Origin: Pseudomonas prosekii
GTDB lineage: Bacteria; Pseudomonadota; Gammaproteobacteria; Pseudomonadales; Pseudomonadaceae
Reading direction: 5' to 3'
Length of the DNA: 64,000 bases
Assembly: GCF_900105155.1 (NCBI RefSeq)
Contig: NZ_LT629762.1
Coordinates: forward strand, 3,718,501-3,782,500
Shown here: one piece after another, positions 25,208-34,359 of the stretch
Layout of the letters: each line of letters begins with the position of its first letter
How positions within the stretch are numbered: the first letter of the stretch is position 1
Position numbers and translations under genes: made by a program
The notes under the pieces: generated by a model
Told to the model about the DNA's origin: nothing
Seen by the model: only the letters and a program-made list of their open reading frames with translations
Database searches by the model: none

Positions 25208-26190
25208 ATCCGTTCCAATACAGCAAGCCGGATTCAGTCGACAACGCCGTGCATCTGGCCGGGCCAGCGACGCGCTTCATCGCCGGCGGCACCAATCTGC
25301 TCGACTTGATGAAAGAAAACCTCACGCGTCCCGAGCACCTGATCGACATCACCGGCCTGCCGCTGCGTGAAGTCACCGAGACCGCCAGCGGCGGCGTGAT
25401 GATCGGTGCGCTGGTGAGCAACGCCGATTTGGCTTGGCACCCGCTGATCGAGCAGCGTTACCCGCTGCTGTCGCAGGCGATTCTCGCCGGGGCGTCGCCG
25501 CAATTGCGCAACATGGCCAGCACTGGCGGCAATCTGCTGCAACGCACGCGCTGCTATTACTTCTACGACGCCAACGTGCCGTGCAACAAACGCGAGCCCG
25601 GCAGCGGTTGCCCGGCGAAGGATGGCCTGAACCGGATTCACGCGATTCTTGGCGCCAGCGCGCAGTGCGTCGCCACCCATCCGTCGGACATGTGCGTGGC
25701 GCTCGCGGCGCTGCAAGCGGTGGTCCACGTGCAGGGTCGCAATGGCCAGCGCACCATCGAATTCAGCGATTTCCACCGTTTGCCCGGCGACACGCCGGAG
25801 CGCGATAACCAGTTGGCCGACGATGAGCTGATCACTGCCATCGAGCTGCCCGCCGCCGGTTTCGCCGAGCACAGTAATTATCTGAAGATTCGTGATCGTG
25901 CCTCTTATGCCTTTGCGCTGGTCTCCGTGGCCGCGGCCCTGGAAATCAACGATGGCGTGATCGGCCAGGCGCGCCTGGCGCTCGGCGGTGTCGCGCACAA
26001 ACCGTGGCGTGACACCGAGGTGGAAAACTCGCTGATCGGCAAAACCCCGAATGCGGAAACCTTTGCCGCTGCCGCCGACGCCTTGCTGCAACACGCGCAA
26101 CCGCTCGAACACAACGCTTTCAAAGTCAAACTGGCGCGCCGCGCGATTATCCGCGCCCTGAGCGATGCCGCGCAGGGAGGGCAAGCCTGA
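25204..26190 (+). CDS. Aldehyde/xanthine oxidoreductase FAD subunit, with extra Fe-S cysteines
   Basis: A 328-residue subunit that binds FAD (FIAGGTNLLDLMKEN and MASTGGNLLQRTRC), taking electrons from the small subunit. Cysteines C117, C127, C136 and C155 lie in the segment RTRCYYFYDANVPCNKREPGSGC and ASAQC, the four ligands of the [4Fe-4S] cluster that PaoB has and most xanthine dehydrogenases lack. The start overlaps the previous stop by four bases, and its TGA overlaps the ATG of the molybdenum subunit. Confidence 0.9.
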   Translation: MNPFQYSKPDSVDNAVHLAGPATRFIAGGTNLLDLMKENLTRPEHLIDITGLPLREVTETASGGVMIGALVSNADLAWHPLIEQRYPLLSQAILAGASPQLRNMASTGGNLLQRTRCYYFYDANVPCNKREPGSGCPAKDGLNRIHAILGASAQCVATHPSDMCVALAALQAVVHVQGRNGQRTIEFSDFHRLPGDTPERDNQLADDELITAIELPAAGFAEHSNYLKIRDRASYAFALVSVAAALEINDGVIGQARLALGGVAHKPWRDTEVENSLIGKTPNAETFAAAADALLQHAQPLEHNAFKVKLARRAIIRALSDAAQGGQA

Positions 26191-28391
26191 TGAACACGTT
26201 TACCAAACCGCTGGGCCAGCCATTGGATCGAGTCGACGGCCATCTCAAAGTCACTGGTCAGGCGCGTTATGCCGGCGAGTTTCCTGAAGCAGGCCTGCTG
26301 CACGGCAGCGTGGTCTCCAGCAGCATCGCCCACGGCCGTGTCGTCAGCATCGACGCCTCGAAAGCCTTGGCACTGCCCGGCGTCGTCGCCGTGATCGACC
26401 ACACCAATCGGCCGAAAATTGCCAGTTATGACGAAGATTACGAAGACGCCGATTCCGCCGAAGGCTCGCCGTTTCGCCCGTTGTACAACGACCGGGTGAT
26501 GTACAGCGGCCAGCCGCTGGCCTTAGTGGTGGCGGACAATCTTGAGCTCGCGCGTTACGCCGGTTCATTGATCGAGATTGAATACGCCAGCGAATCGCAT
26601 CAGACAGATCTGCTGAGCCTGCAGGACGAAGCCCATCCGGCGCCGGCCGAACTGCCCAAGCCGCGTGGGAATTTTCAGGCTGAATTTGCCGGTGCGGCGC
26701 TGAGCCTCGACCTCAACTACAGCACGCCGATCGAGCATCACAATCCGATGGAACCGCACGCCAGTACCGTGTTGTTTCAGGCTGACGGCAGTCTGCACAT
26801 CCACGACAAGACCCAAGGCCCGCAGAACTGTCAGTCCTACGTGCAAAAAGTCTTCGGTCTGGAAAAAGAGCAGGTACGGATTTTCGCCGCGTACGTCGGT
26901 GGCGCGTTCGGTTCGGGCCTGCGTCCGCAGTATCAATTGCCATTGGCGGTGATGGCGGCGCTGCACCTCAAGCGTTCGGTACGAGTGACGTTGACCCGCC
27001 AACAGATGTTCACGTTCGGCTATCGGCCGCGCACCTTGCAGCGCCTGCAATTGGGCGCGGCAGCCAACGGGCGCCTGCTCGCGGTCGGGCATACCGCCAT
27101 CGGCCAGACCTCGCGGTTCGAGGATTTCACCGAGCACGTGGTCGAATGGAGCGGCATGCTTTATCACTGCGACAACGTGCAACTGACCTACAAACTGGTG
27201 CCGCTGGACGTGTTCACGCCGCTGGACATGCGCGCGCCGGGCGCCGCTTTGGGGCTGATCGGCCTCGAATGCGCGATGGACGAACTGGCCTGCGCGCTGG
27301 CGATCGATCCGGTGCAACTGCGTCTGGTCAACTACGCCGAGCGCAATCAGAACGAAGACAAACCGTATTCCAGCAAAGAACTGCGCGAATGTTATGCACA
27401 GGGCGCCAAGCGTTTTGGCTGGGAGCAGCGCGATCCCGAGCCGCGCAGCATGCGTCAGGGCCGACAGTTGGTGGGTTGGGGCATGGCTGGCGGTGTCTGG
27501 GAAGCGATGCAGCAAAAGGCCAGCGCCAAGGCATCGCTCGATCACCACGGCAAACTCACGGTCAGCAGCGCCACCACCGATATCGGCACCGGGACCTACA
27601 CGGTGATGACGCAAATTGCCGCGCAGGCGTCAGGCGTTGCGCATGAAGATGTAGTCTTTGTCCTCGGCGATTCGTCGTTGCCGACGGCGCCATTGCAGGG
27701 CGGCTCGTTTACGGTGTCCTCGGTCGGCACGGCGGTGCAGCAGGCCTGTGAAGCGCTGAAAGAGAAACTCTTGGCGGTAGCGCGGCAGACTCATCCGGCG
27801 TTCGGCGCTGTGACGCTGGAGCAAGCGACCTTCGAAGAAGGGCACTTGTTGTTCGGCGATGAGCGGGTGTCGCTGGCGGATCTGGCGCGCGAGAGTGGCG
27901 AAGACGCGATCGAAGTTCAGGTCGACGCCGAGCCCGACAAAAAACGTGACGCTTACGCCACCGCGACCCATTCGGCGGTGTTTGTTGAGGTGCTGGTCGA
28001 CGAAGATCTCGGCACGATCAAAGTCAATCGCGTGGTCAGCGCCATCGCTGCCGGCCGTGTGGTCAACCCGAAAATGGCCCGTAGCCAGATTCTCGGCGGG
28101 GTGGTCTGGGGCATCGGCATGGCGTTGCACGAAGAAACGCAAACCGACCATGCGCTCGGCCGCAACATGAACCACAGCCTGGCCGAGTACCACATCCCGG
28201 TAAACGCTGATATCGGTGACATCGACGTGCTGTTCGTCGAAGAAAACGACGAGATCGTCAACGCCCTCGGTTCCAAAGGCGTCGGCGAGATTGGCATTGT
28301 CGGGGTGGCGGCGGCGGTGGCGAATGCGATCTATCACGCCACTGGCAAACGGGTGCGGGACTTCCCGATCACCTTGGACAAAGTGCTCTAG
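26190..28391 (+). CDS. Aldehyde/xanthine oxidoreductase molybdenum subunit
   Basis: A 733-residue catalytic subunit of the xanthine oxidase family, PaoC-like. RVDGHLKVTGQARYAGEF begins the first domain. The catalytic Glu stands in SKGVGEIGIVG near the C-terminus, and the molybdopterin (cytosine dinucleotide) loops include GGAFGSG, DMRAPGAAL and GQGGSFTVSS-like LQGGSFTVSS. The likely reaction is oxidation of an aldehyde or N-heterocycle. The gene is third in an overlapping operon (TGATG). The XdhC/PaoD-like chaperone usually next to such operons is not present in this window. Confidence 0.9.
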   Translation: MNTFTKPLGQPLDRVDGHLKVTGQARYAGEFPEAGLLHGSVVSSSIAHGRVVSIDASKALALPGVVAVIDHTNRPKIASYDEDYEDADSAEGSPFRPLYNDRVMYSGQPLALVVADNLELARYAGSLIEIEYASESHQTDLLSLQDEAHPAPAELPKPRGNFQAEFAGAALSLDLNYSTPIEHHNPMEPHASTVLFQADGSLHIHDKTQGPQNCQSYVQKVFGLEKEQVRIFAAYVGGAFGSGLRPQYQLPLAVMAALHLKRSVRVTLTRQQMFTFGYRPRTLQRLQLGAAANGRLLAVGHTAIGQTSRFEDFTEHVVEWSGMLYHCDNVQLTYKLVPLDVFTPLDMRAPGAALGLIGLECAMDELACALAIDPVQLRLVNYAERNQNEDKPYSSKELRECYAQGAKRFGWEQRDPEPRSMRQGRQLVGWGMAGGVWEAMQQKASAKASLDHHGKLTVSSATTDIGTGTYTVMTQIAAQASGVAHEDVVFVLGDSSLPTAPLQGGSFTVSSVGTAVQQACEALKEKLLAVARQTHPAFGAVTLEQATFEEGHLLFGDERVSLADLARESGEDAIEVQVDAEPDKKRDAYATATHSAVFVEVLVDEDLGTIKVNRVVSAIAAGRVVNPKMARSQILGGVVWGIGMALHEETQTDHALGRNMNHSLAEYHIPVNADIGDIDVLFVEENDEIVNALGSKGVGEIGIVGVAAAVANAIYHATGKRVRDFPITLDKVL

Positions 28392-28411
28392 GGCAGTTCG
28401 TCCAACGTGCG

Positions 28412-29650
28412 CTAGACCTTGGCCTCTTCGACCAATTCGCTCATGCGGTCGCGGTTGGCCAAGGTCGGGAACAGTTTGATCCAGGTGCCGGTCACCACCA
28501 GCGTCCCGATGCCGCCCATGACCACGGCCGGCACGGTGCCGAACCAGTGGGCGGTGAGCCCGGATTCGAATTCGCCCAGTTGATTCGAGGCGCCGATGAA
28601 CAAGCCGTTCACGGCGCTGACCCGGCCGCGCATTTCATCCGGGGTTTCCAACTGCACAAACGACGCGCGGATGACCATGCTGATCATGTCCGCCGCGCCC
28701 AGCACTACCAGCACCGCAAGGGAAAACCAGAACGACGTCGACAGGCCGAACGCAATGGTCGCGACGCCGAAGATCCCGACCGCCGTGAACATCACCCGGC
28801 CGACTTTGCGCTCCACGGCAAATCGGGCGAGGTACAGCGACATCAGCAACGCGCCCACTGCTGGCGCCGAACGCAGCAGGCCCAAGCCCCACGGGCCGGT
28901 GAGCAAGATGTCCTTGGCGAACACCGGCAGCAGCGCGGTGGCGCCGCCGAGCAGCACGGCGAACAGGTCGAGGGAAATCGCCCCGAGAATGTCCGGGCGG
29001 CTGCGAATGAAACGAATCCCCGCCAGCAACGAATCCATGGTCGCTTTGCCCTTGTTCAACGGCGTCTGCCGGGCGGGCAGGTTGAGCATCAGGCCGCACG
29101 CGATGATGTACAGAATCACCGTCGGGCCATACACCCAGACGCTGCCGAAGGCGTAAAGCAAACCGCCGAGCGCCGGGGCGACGATGGTTGCCGATTGCTG
29201 CGCCGATTGCGCGGCGGCGACGGCGCGCGGGAACAAGGTGCTGGGCACGATGCTCGGCAGCAGGGCTTGGGTGGTCGGCATTTCGAAGGAGCGCGCGGCG
29301 CCGAGCAGGAACGCGAGGATGAAGATCATCTCGCGGGTGACGTGGTCAGTGGCGCTGCCGATTGCCAGCGACAACGCGATCAACGCTTGCAGCGACTGGC
29401 AGATTGCCGCGACTTTGCGCCGGTCGTACCGGTCGGCGACATGCCCGGTGTGCAGCATGAACAGCACGCGCGGGGCGAATTCAACCAGACCGACCAGACC
29501 CAGATCCAGCACGTTACCGGTCAGTTGGTAGAGATTCCAGCCGATCGCCACGGTGAGCATCTGAAACCCGCTGGCGGTAAACACCCGAGCCAGCCAGAAC
29601 GCGAGAAAAGGACGGTGGTGACGTAACAGCAGGGGCGCTTGGCTGGGCAT
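28412..29650 (-). CDS. MFS transporter, EntS-like (MFS_3)
   Basis: A 412-residue exporter with about 12 helices. FLAFWLARVFTASGFQMLTVAIGWNLYQLTG is the first helix pair of the MFS_3/EntS group, and GHVADRYDRRKVAAICQ is the MFS loop 2-3 motif. EntS-type proteins export siderophores or drugs; no siderophore gene is near. The ATG at 29650 gives the family N-terminus, and 57 extra upstream codons are in frame but not supported. It is convergent with the molybdenum subunit gene, with only about 20 bases between the two stops. Confidence 0.85.
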   Translation of the reverse strand: MPSQAPLLLRHHRPFLAFWLARVFTASGFQMLTVAIGWNLYQLTGNVLDLGLVGLVEFAPRVLFMLHTGHVADRYDRRKVAAICQSLQALIALSLAIGSATDHVTREMIFILAFLLGAARSFEMPTTQALLPSIVPSTLFPRAVAAAQSAQQSATIVAPALGGLLYAFGSVWVYGPTVILYIIACGLMLNLPARQTPLNKGKATMDSLLAGIRFIRSRPDILGAISLDLFAVLLGGATALLPVFAKDILLTGPWGLGLLRSAPAVGALLMSLYLARFAVERKVGRVMFTAVGIFGVATIAFGLSTSFWFSLAVLVVLGAADMISMVIRASFVQLETPDEMRGRVSAVNGLFIGASNQLGEFESGLTAHWFGTVPAVVMGGIGTLVVTGTWIKLFPTLANRDRMSELVEEAKV

Positions 29651-29773
29651 CTGAAGGCAGGTCTTGGGCGTGGGGAAGGTCGAGGGTATCACCAAGCTGT
29701 AACCGGAAGTTACGGTGAAGGAAAATTTAGTTAGCAAGACAACGATCAAATCACTCCGGCGTACGAGATCCCA

Positions 29774-29896
29774 TGTAGCAGCTGGCGCAGCCTGCGAAGC
29801 AGCCGTAAGGCCAGACACCACGGTGCATCAGGTCAGCCGAGGTCACAGGAAGAACGACTGCTTCGCAGCCGGACGCAGGCTTCGCCAGCTGCTACA
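29774..29896. repeat. Long imperfect palindrome (TGTAGCAGCTGGCG type)
   Basis: The left end TGTAGCAGCTGGCGCAGCCT pairs with the right end AGGCTTCGCCAGCTGCTACA. A second member of this family is at 40604-40736. It is a different repeat from the GTAGGAGCG/GTGGGAGCG REPs. Confidence 0.85.
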
Positions 29897-29997
29897 GGGG
29901 CCATGTGGCTTGATGGCCAATCCTCTGAGGCAACCTGTCACGCGGCAATCGACCACAGCGGCCATCGTCCGAAATGCGACTACTCTTTCAACATTGC

Positions 29998-30011
29998 TTG
30001 ATCCAGATCAA
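29998..30011 (+). promoter_or_regulatory. ANR/FNR box upstream of cioA
   Basis: TTGATCCAGATCAA is a perfect match to the ANR/FNR consensus TTGATnnnnATCAA. The CIO genes of Pseudomonas are known to be repressed by ANR at low oxygen. Its distance to the cioA start is about 165 bases, which suits a promoter-overlapping site with a long leader. Confidence 0.9.
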
Positions 30012-30175
30012 AACCCTTATGGGAAATGATCCGGCGGCCACATGGCCAGACTCCCTACGCTGTGACGCTTATAAAAAAGAACCAATTGAATTTCGCCACA
30101 CTCCATATCCGTGGGGCCAGAGTGGGTGCAGGGCCATAAGCCCTACAGCCGGTATTACCTGATAGAGGAAGACTT

Positions 30176-31612
30176 ATGTTCGGTTTGGAGGCGCTTGATC
30201 TCGCCCGGATGCAGTTCGCGTTCACCATCTCGTTCCACATCCTGTTCCCGGCCATCACCATTGGTCTGGCGAGTTACCTGGCGGTGCTCGAAGGCCTGTG
30301 GCTGAAAACCAACAACGACACCTACCGCGACCTCTACCATTTCTGGTCGAAGATCTTTGCCGTCAACTTCGGCATGGGCGTGGTCTCCGGGCTGGTCATG
30401 GCGTATCAGTTCGGCACCAACTGGAGCCGCTTCTCAGACTTCGCCGGCGCCGTCACCGGGCCGCTGCTGACCTATGAAGTACTCACGGCATTCTTCCTCG
30501 AAGCCGGTTTCCTCGGCGTCATGCTGTTCGGCTGGAACAAGGTCGGGCGCAACCTGCACTTCTTCTCCACCGTCATGGTGGCCGTCGGCACGTTGATCTC
30601 GACGTTCTGGATTCTCGCGTCCAACAGCTGGATGCAGACCCCGCAAGGCTTCGAAATCATCGACGGCCGCGTGATTCCGGTGGACTGGCTGGCGGTGATC
30701 TTCAACCCGTCGTTCCCGTACCGCTTGATGCACATGGCCACTGCCGCATTCGTCGCGACCGCGTTCTTCGTCGGTTCCTCGGCGGCCTGGCATTTGCTGC
30801 GCGGCAAGGACAACCCGGCGATTCGCACGATGCTGTCGATGGCGATGTGGATGGCGTTGATCGTCGCCCCGATTCAAGCGGTAATCGGCGACTTCCACGG
30901 CCTCAACACCCTCAAGCATCAACCGGCAAAAATCGCCGCGATTGAAGGTCACTGGGAAAACAAGGGCGATGAGCCGACGCCGCTGATCCTGTTCGGCTGG
31001 CCTGACATGAAAGAAGAGCGGACCAAGTTTGCCGTGGAAATCCCGTACCTCGGCAGCCTGATCCTGACCCACTCGCTGGACAAGCAAGTGCCGGCACTCA
31101 AGGACTTCCCGCCGGAAGACCGGCCGAATTCGACCATCGTGTTCTGGTCGTTCCGGACCATGGTCGGCCTCGGGTTCCTGATGATCTTCACCGGTTTGTG
31201 GAGCCTGTGGCTGCGCAAGGGTGATCGTCTCTACACCTCGCGGCCGTTCCTGTACCTCGCATTGTGGATGGGCCCGTCCGGCCTGATCGCGATTCTCGCC
31301 GGTTGGTTCACCACCGAAATCGGCCGTCAGCCGTGGGTGGTTTACGGTTTGATGCGCACGGCGGATGCGTCCTCCAATCACAGCTTTATGCAGATGAGCA
31401 TCACCCTGGTGCTGTTCGTGGTGGTTTATTTCGCGCTGTTCGGCGCCGGCCTCGGCTACATGATGCGACTGGTGCGCAAAGGTCCGAAGATCGACGAGGG
31501 CAAGGAAACCAACGAGGGTGGTCCAGGCAAGAAACGCACGCCGGCCCGTCCGCTGTCCGCAGCCGACGACGACAATGCCGATGCCGACCACACCGTGACC
31601 AAGGAGATTTGA
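30176..31612 (+). CDS. cioA: Cyanide-insensitive quinol oxidase subunit I
   Basis: A 478-residue, nine-helix cytochrome bd-type subunit I. The first helix (ARMQFAFTISFHILFPAITIGLASYLAVLEGLWLKT) holds the heme b595 His. The periplasmic quinol loop (about residues 240-300) is short and contains LKHQPAKIAAIEGHWE, which separates CIO from E. coli CydA. It oxidises ubiquinol and reduces oxygen to water, and resists cyanide. GAGGAAG precedes the ATG. cioB follows after three bases. Confidence 0.96.
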   Translation: MFGLEALDLARMQFAFTISFHILFPAITIGLASYLAVLEGLWLKTNNDTYRDLYHFWSKIFAVNFGMGVVSGLVMAYQFGTNWSRFSDFAGAVTGPLLTYEVLTAFFLEAGFLGVMLFGWNKVGRNLHFFSTVMVAVGTLISTFWILASNSWMQTPQGFEIIDGRVIPVDWLAVIFNPSFPYRLMHMATAAFVATAFFVGSSAAWHLLRGKDNPAIRTMLSMAMWMALIVAPIQAVIGDFHGLNTLKHQPAKIAAIEGHWENKGDEPTPLILFGWPDMKEERTKFAVEIPYLGSLILTHSLDKQVPALKDFPPEDRPNSTIVFWSFRTMVGLGFLMIFTGLWSLWLRKGDRLYTSRPFLYLALWMGPSGLIAILAGWFTTEIGRQPWVVYGLMRTADASSNHSFMQMSITLVLFVVVYFALFGAGLGYMMRLVRKGPKIDEGKETNEGGPGKKRTPARPLSAADDDNADADHTVTKEI

Positions 31613-31615
31613 ATC

Positions 31616-32623
31616 ATGGGTATTGATCTTCCACTGATCTGGGCCGTGATCATCATCTTCGGCATCATGATGTACGTGGTCATGGACGGCTTTGACCTGG
31701 GCATCGGGATTCTCTTCCCGTTCATCCCCGGCAAAACCGACCGTGACGTAATGATGAACACCGTGGCGCCAGTCTGGGACGGTAACGAAACCTGGCTGGT
31801 ACTCGGCGGCGCGGCGTTGTTCGGGGCGTTTCCGCTGGCTTATTCGGTGGTGCTCTCGGCGTTGTACCTGCCGCTGATCTTCATGCTCATCGGGCTGATC
31901 TTTCGCGGCGTCGCGTTCGAATTCCGCTTCAAAGCCAAGGACGACAAGCGGCACCTGTGGGACAAGGCGTTCATCGGTGGTTCGGTGGCGGCGACGTTCT
32001 TCCAGGGCGTAGCGCTCGGGGCGTTTATCGACGGTTTGCCGGTGGTCGACCGCCAGTTCGCCGGCGGCTCACTCGACTGGGCGACGCCGTTCACCATGTT
32101 CTGCGGCGTAGCGCTGGTGATTGCCTACGCGTTGCTCGGTTGCACCTGGCTGATCATGAAGACCGAAGGCAAGTTGCAAGAGCAGATGCACAACCTCGCG
32201 CGGCCCTTGGCGTTCGTGGTGTTGGCGGTGATCGGCATCGTCAGTATCTGGACGCCGTTGGCCCACGCCGACATCGCCGCGCGCTGGTTCACGCTGCCGA
32301 ATCTGTTCTGGTTCCTGCCGGTGCCGATCCTGGTTCTGGTGACCATGTACGGTCTGATCCGCGCCGTCGCTCGCAACGCGCATTACACGCCGTTCCTGCT
32401 GACGCTGGTGCTGATCTTCCTCGGCTACAGCGGCTTGGGCATCAGCTTGTGGCCAAACATTGTGCCGCCGTCGATCTCGATCTGGGACGCCGCCGCACCG
32501 CCGCAAAGCCAAGGCTTCATGCTGGTCGGCACGCTGTTCATTATCCCGTTCATCCTGGGTTACACCTTCTGGAGCTACTACGTGTTCCGCGGCAAAGTCA
32601 CCCATGAAGATGGCTACCACTAG
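31616..32623 (+). CDS. cioB: Cyanide-insensitive quinol oxidase subunit II
   Basis: A 335-residue, eight-helix partner of CioA. GIDLPLIWAVIIIFGIMMYVVMDGFDLGIGILFPF is the family N-terminus and VAPVWDGNETWLVLGGAALFGAFP its conserved block, with the Asp/Glu proton-path residues (DGFDLG, GNETW). The ATG is preceded by AAGGAG and lies three bases after the cioA stop. The third operon member, a DUF2474 peptide, comes 187 bases later, after three tandem repeats. Confidence 0.96.
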   Translation: MGIDLPLIWAVIIIFGIMMYVVMDGFDLGIGILFPFIPGKTDRDVMMNTVAPVWDGNETWLVLGGAALFGAFPLAYSVVLSALYLPLIFMLIGLIFRGVAFEFRFKAKDDKRHLWDKAFIGGSVAATFFQGVALGAFIDGLPVVDRQFAGGSLDWATPFTMFCGVALVIAYALLGCTWLIMKTEGKLQEQMHNLARPLAFVVLAVIGIVSIWTPLAHADIAARWFTLPNLFWFLPVPILVLVTMYGLIRAVARNAHYTPFLLTLVLIFLGYSGLGISLWPNIVPPSISIWDAAAPPQSQGFMLVGTLFIIPFILGYTFWSYYVFRGKVTHEDGYH

Positions 32624-32638
32624 CCGAACCGCGTACCC

Positions 32639-32786
32639 GTAGGAGCAGAGCTTTCTCTCGCAAAGGCGTCCCCCCGGACGCCACCGCACCCGTAGGAGCA
32701 GAGCTTGCTCGCGAAGGCGTCCCCCCGGACGCCACCGCACCTGTAGGAGCAGAGCTTGCTCGCGAAGGCGTCTTCCCAGACGCCAT
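32639..32786 (+). repeat. Three tandem 51-53-base REP-like units inside the cio operon
   Basis: Units start at 32639, 32692 and 32743, each beginning GTAGGAGCAGAGCTTGCTCG (unit 1 has a 2-base variant). Each contains its own hairpin GGCGTCC/GGACGCC (unit 3 is altered). The units point in the same direction, unlike the inverted REP doublets elsewhere in the window. They lie between cioB and the DUF2474 gene. Confidence 0.9.
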
Positions 32787-32810
32787 CACCCTCAAATGAG
32801 GATTGCAATC

Positions 32811-32978
32811 ATGTCCACCAAACCGTCCCTGCACGAGATTCAACAGGCCGAAAAAAAGCCGCTGTGGCAGCGGCTCGGATGGTTGGCGATGATCTGGACC
32901 GGCAGCGTCGTGGCGCTGTTCATCGTCGCCAGCCTGATGCGCATGTTCATGAATGCCGCGGGCCTGAGCACGCACTGA
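32811..32978 (+). CDS. DUF2474 small membrane protein
   Basis: A 55-residue peptide with one transmembrane helix (LGWLAMIWTGSVVALFIVASLMRMFM) and a charged N-terminus. It fits DUF2474, small proteins encoded after cioAB in Pseudomonas, comparable to CydX, which stabilises cytochrome bd. GAGG lies nine bases before the ATG at 32811. The ORF extends upstream to 32796 in frame without support. It is followed by a strong terminator. Confidence 0.85.
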   Translation: MSTKPSLHEIQQAEKKPLWQRLGWLAMIWTGSVVALFIVASLMRMFMNAAGLSTH

Positions 32979-33023
32979 AGGCATTCACCTATTCCCGTTC
33001 CGTGCCTTGTGACACGGTTTCTC

Positions 33024-33049
33024 AACCCTCCTGATGGAGGGTTTTTTTT
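33024..33049 (+). terminator. Intrinsic terminator of the cio operon
   Basis: CCCTCC (33026-33031) pairs with GGAGGG (33036-33041), loop TGAT, followed by eight T. Confidence 0.92.
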
Positions 33050-33057
33050 GCCCGGGA

Positions 33058-34182
33058 TTATTTACGCGCTTTCAGAATGACGAATTTCGGCGTCGCCGCC
33101 ACTTGCTCGACCCCGCGAAACAGCCGCGCCAGTTTGCTGTGATAACCCAAATGACGATTGCCGACGATATACAGCGCGCCACCCACCACCAGCGCTTCGC
33201 GAGCCTGCTGGAACATGCGCCAGGCCAGGAAGTCACCGACCACTTGCTGCTGATGAAACGGCGGATTGCACAAAACCACGTCCAGCGATTGTGCTTCCTG
33301 CCCGGCCAGACCATCACCCGCTCGCACGATCACCTCGCGCTCGCCCAGCGCCGCACGCCAGTTTTCGCTGGCCGATTGCACGGCCATGAACGACTCGTCC
33401 ACCAGCGTGTACTGCGCGTCAGGATTTTGCAGGGCGCTGGCGATCGCCAATACGCCGTTGCCGCAACCGAGATCAGCCACGCGCGCCGCGCCAAGGTTTT
33501 TCGGCAGGTGCGGCAGGAACGCGCGCGTGCCGATATCCAGGCCTTCGCGGCAGAACACGTTGGCGTGGTTGAGCAGTTCGATGGCCGGCTCGTCGAGCAG
33601 GTAACGCGAAGGGTAGGGCGAGGTGGCCGGCGCTTTCGCTTCTGGTGTGGCAATCAGCAAACGCGCTTTTTTCACCGCCAACGACGCCTGAACCGGGCCG
33701 ATATAACGTTCGAGCAGATCGCCTGCCGCACGCGGCAGGTGCTTGACCATCGCCGCAGCAATCACCTGCGCGCCCGGCGCCAATTGGCTTTGCAGGCGAA
33801 TCAATTGTTCTTCGAGCAGGGCGAGGGTTTTTGGCACGCGGATCAATACACGATCAAACGGCCCGACCAAGGCTTCGTTGGCCGGCACACTCGGCACGGC
33901 GTCGAAACTCAGGCCGTTACGAATCAAATTCTTTTCCAGACCCTGAAACGCCAGATACGAATCACCACTGCTGGTGATCCGGACCTTGCCCGCGAGGCTC
34001 GCAGCCAATGCGCCAAAACTGTCGTTGAGCACCAACACTCTGCAGTCAGCGCTCGGTTGCTGTTCGGCCAGATGATTGAGCAAGTACTCGTCCGCGGCAT
34101 CGAAGGCTTGCAGCGGTTCGTTCTGCTGTTCGGGCTGGCGGATCAGGTCGAGTTCGGCGAAAGGTGTTTCGAGCAAAGGCAT
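33058..34182 (-). CDS. rlmG: 23S rRNA (guanine-N2)-methyltransferase (G1835)
   Basis: A 374-residue enzyme that makes m2G1835 in 23S rRNA. The C-terminal SAM domain carries VADLGCGNGVLAIA and the catalytic VLCNPPFHQQ motif (NPPF). The N-terminal half is the degenerate duplicated domain seen in E. coli RlmG (YgjO); RIRVPKTLALLEEQL and HANVFCREGLDIGTRAFLPHLP are conserved. The ATG at 34182 gives the expected length (E. coli 378). It lies convergent to the cio operon terminator. Confidence 0.94.
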   Translation of the reverse strand: MPLLETPFAELDLIRQPEQQNEPLQAFDAADEYLLNHLAEQQPSADCRVLVLNDSFGALAASLAGKVRITSSGDSYLAFQGLEKNLIRNGLSFDAVPSVPANEALVGPFDRVLIRVPKTLALLEEQLIRLQSQLAPGAQVIAAAMVKHLPRAAGDLLERYIGPVQASLAVKKARLLIATPEAKAPATSPYPSRYLLDEPAIELLNHANVFCREGLDIGTRAFLPHLPKNLGAARVADLGCGNGVLAIASALQNPDAQYTLVDESFMAVQSASENWRAALGEREVIVRAGDGLAGQEAQSLDVVLCNPPFHQQQVVGDFLAWRMFQQAREALVVGGALYIVGNRHLGYHSKLARLFRGVEQVAATPKFVILKARK

Positions 34183-34359
34183 GGGGCGGGGGGCTCTGGA
34201 TAATCAACGGGTATCCCGCAGCCCTGGGGCGATGTAGCGGGCAGAAACGGCCGAGTGGACTGCGCCGTGGAGGTTCCCACGTCATCACTCTGGACGGATC
34301 GCAAATGGTACGTTTTTTTCGGTTGGATTACTCGCAGGTTTTCCCTGAGTACAGCGTCC

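Larger units (their letters stand above)
29651..30175. other. 525-base divergent intergenic region (MFS / cio)
   Basis: No gene seen. It holds a long imperfect inverted repeat (29774-29896), a perfect ANR box (29998-30011) and the cioA leader. Confidence 0.8.
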
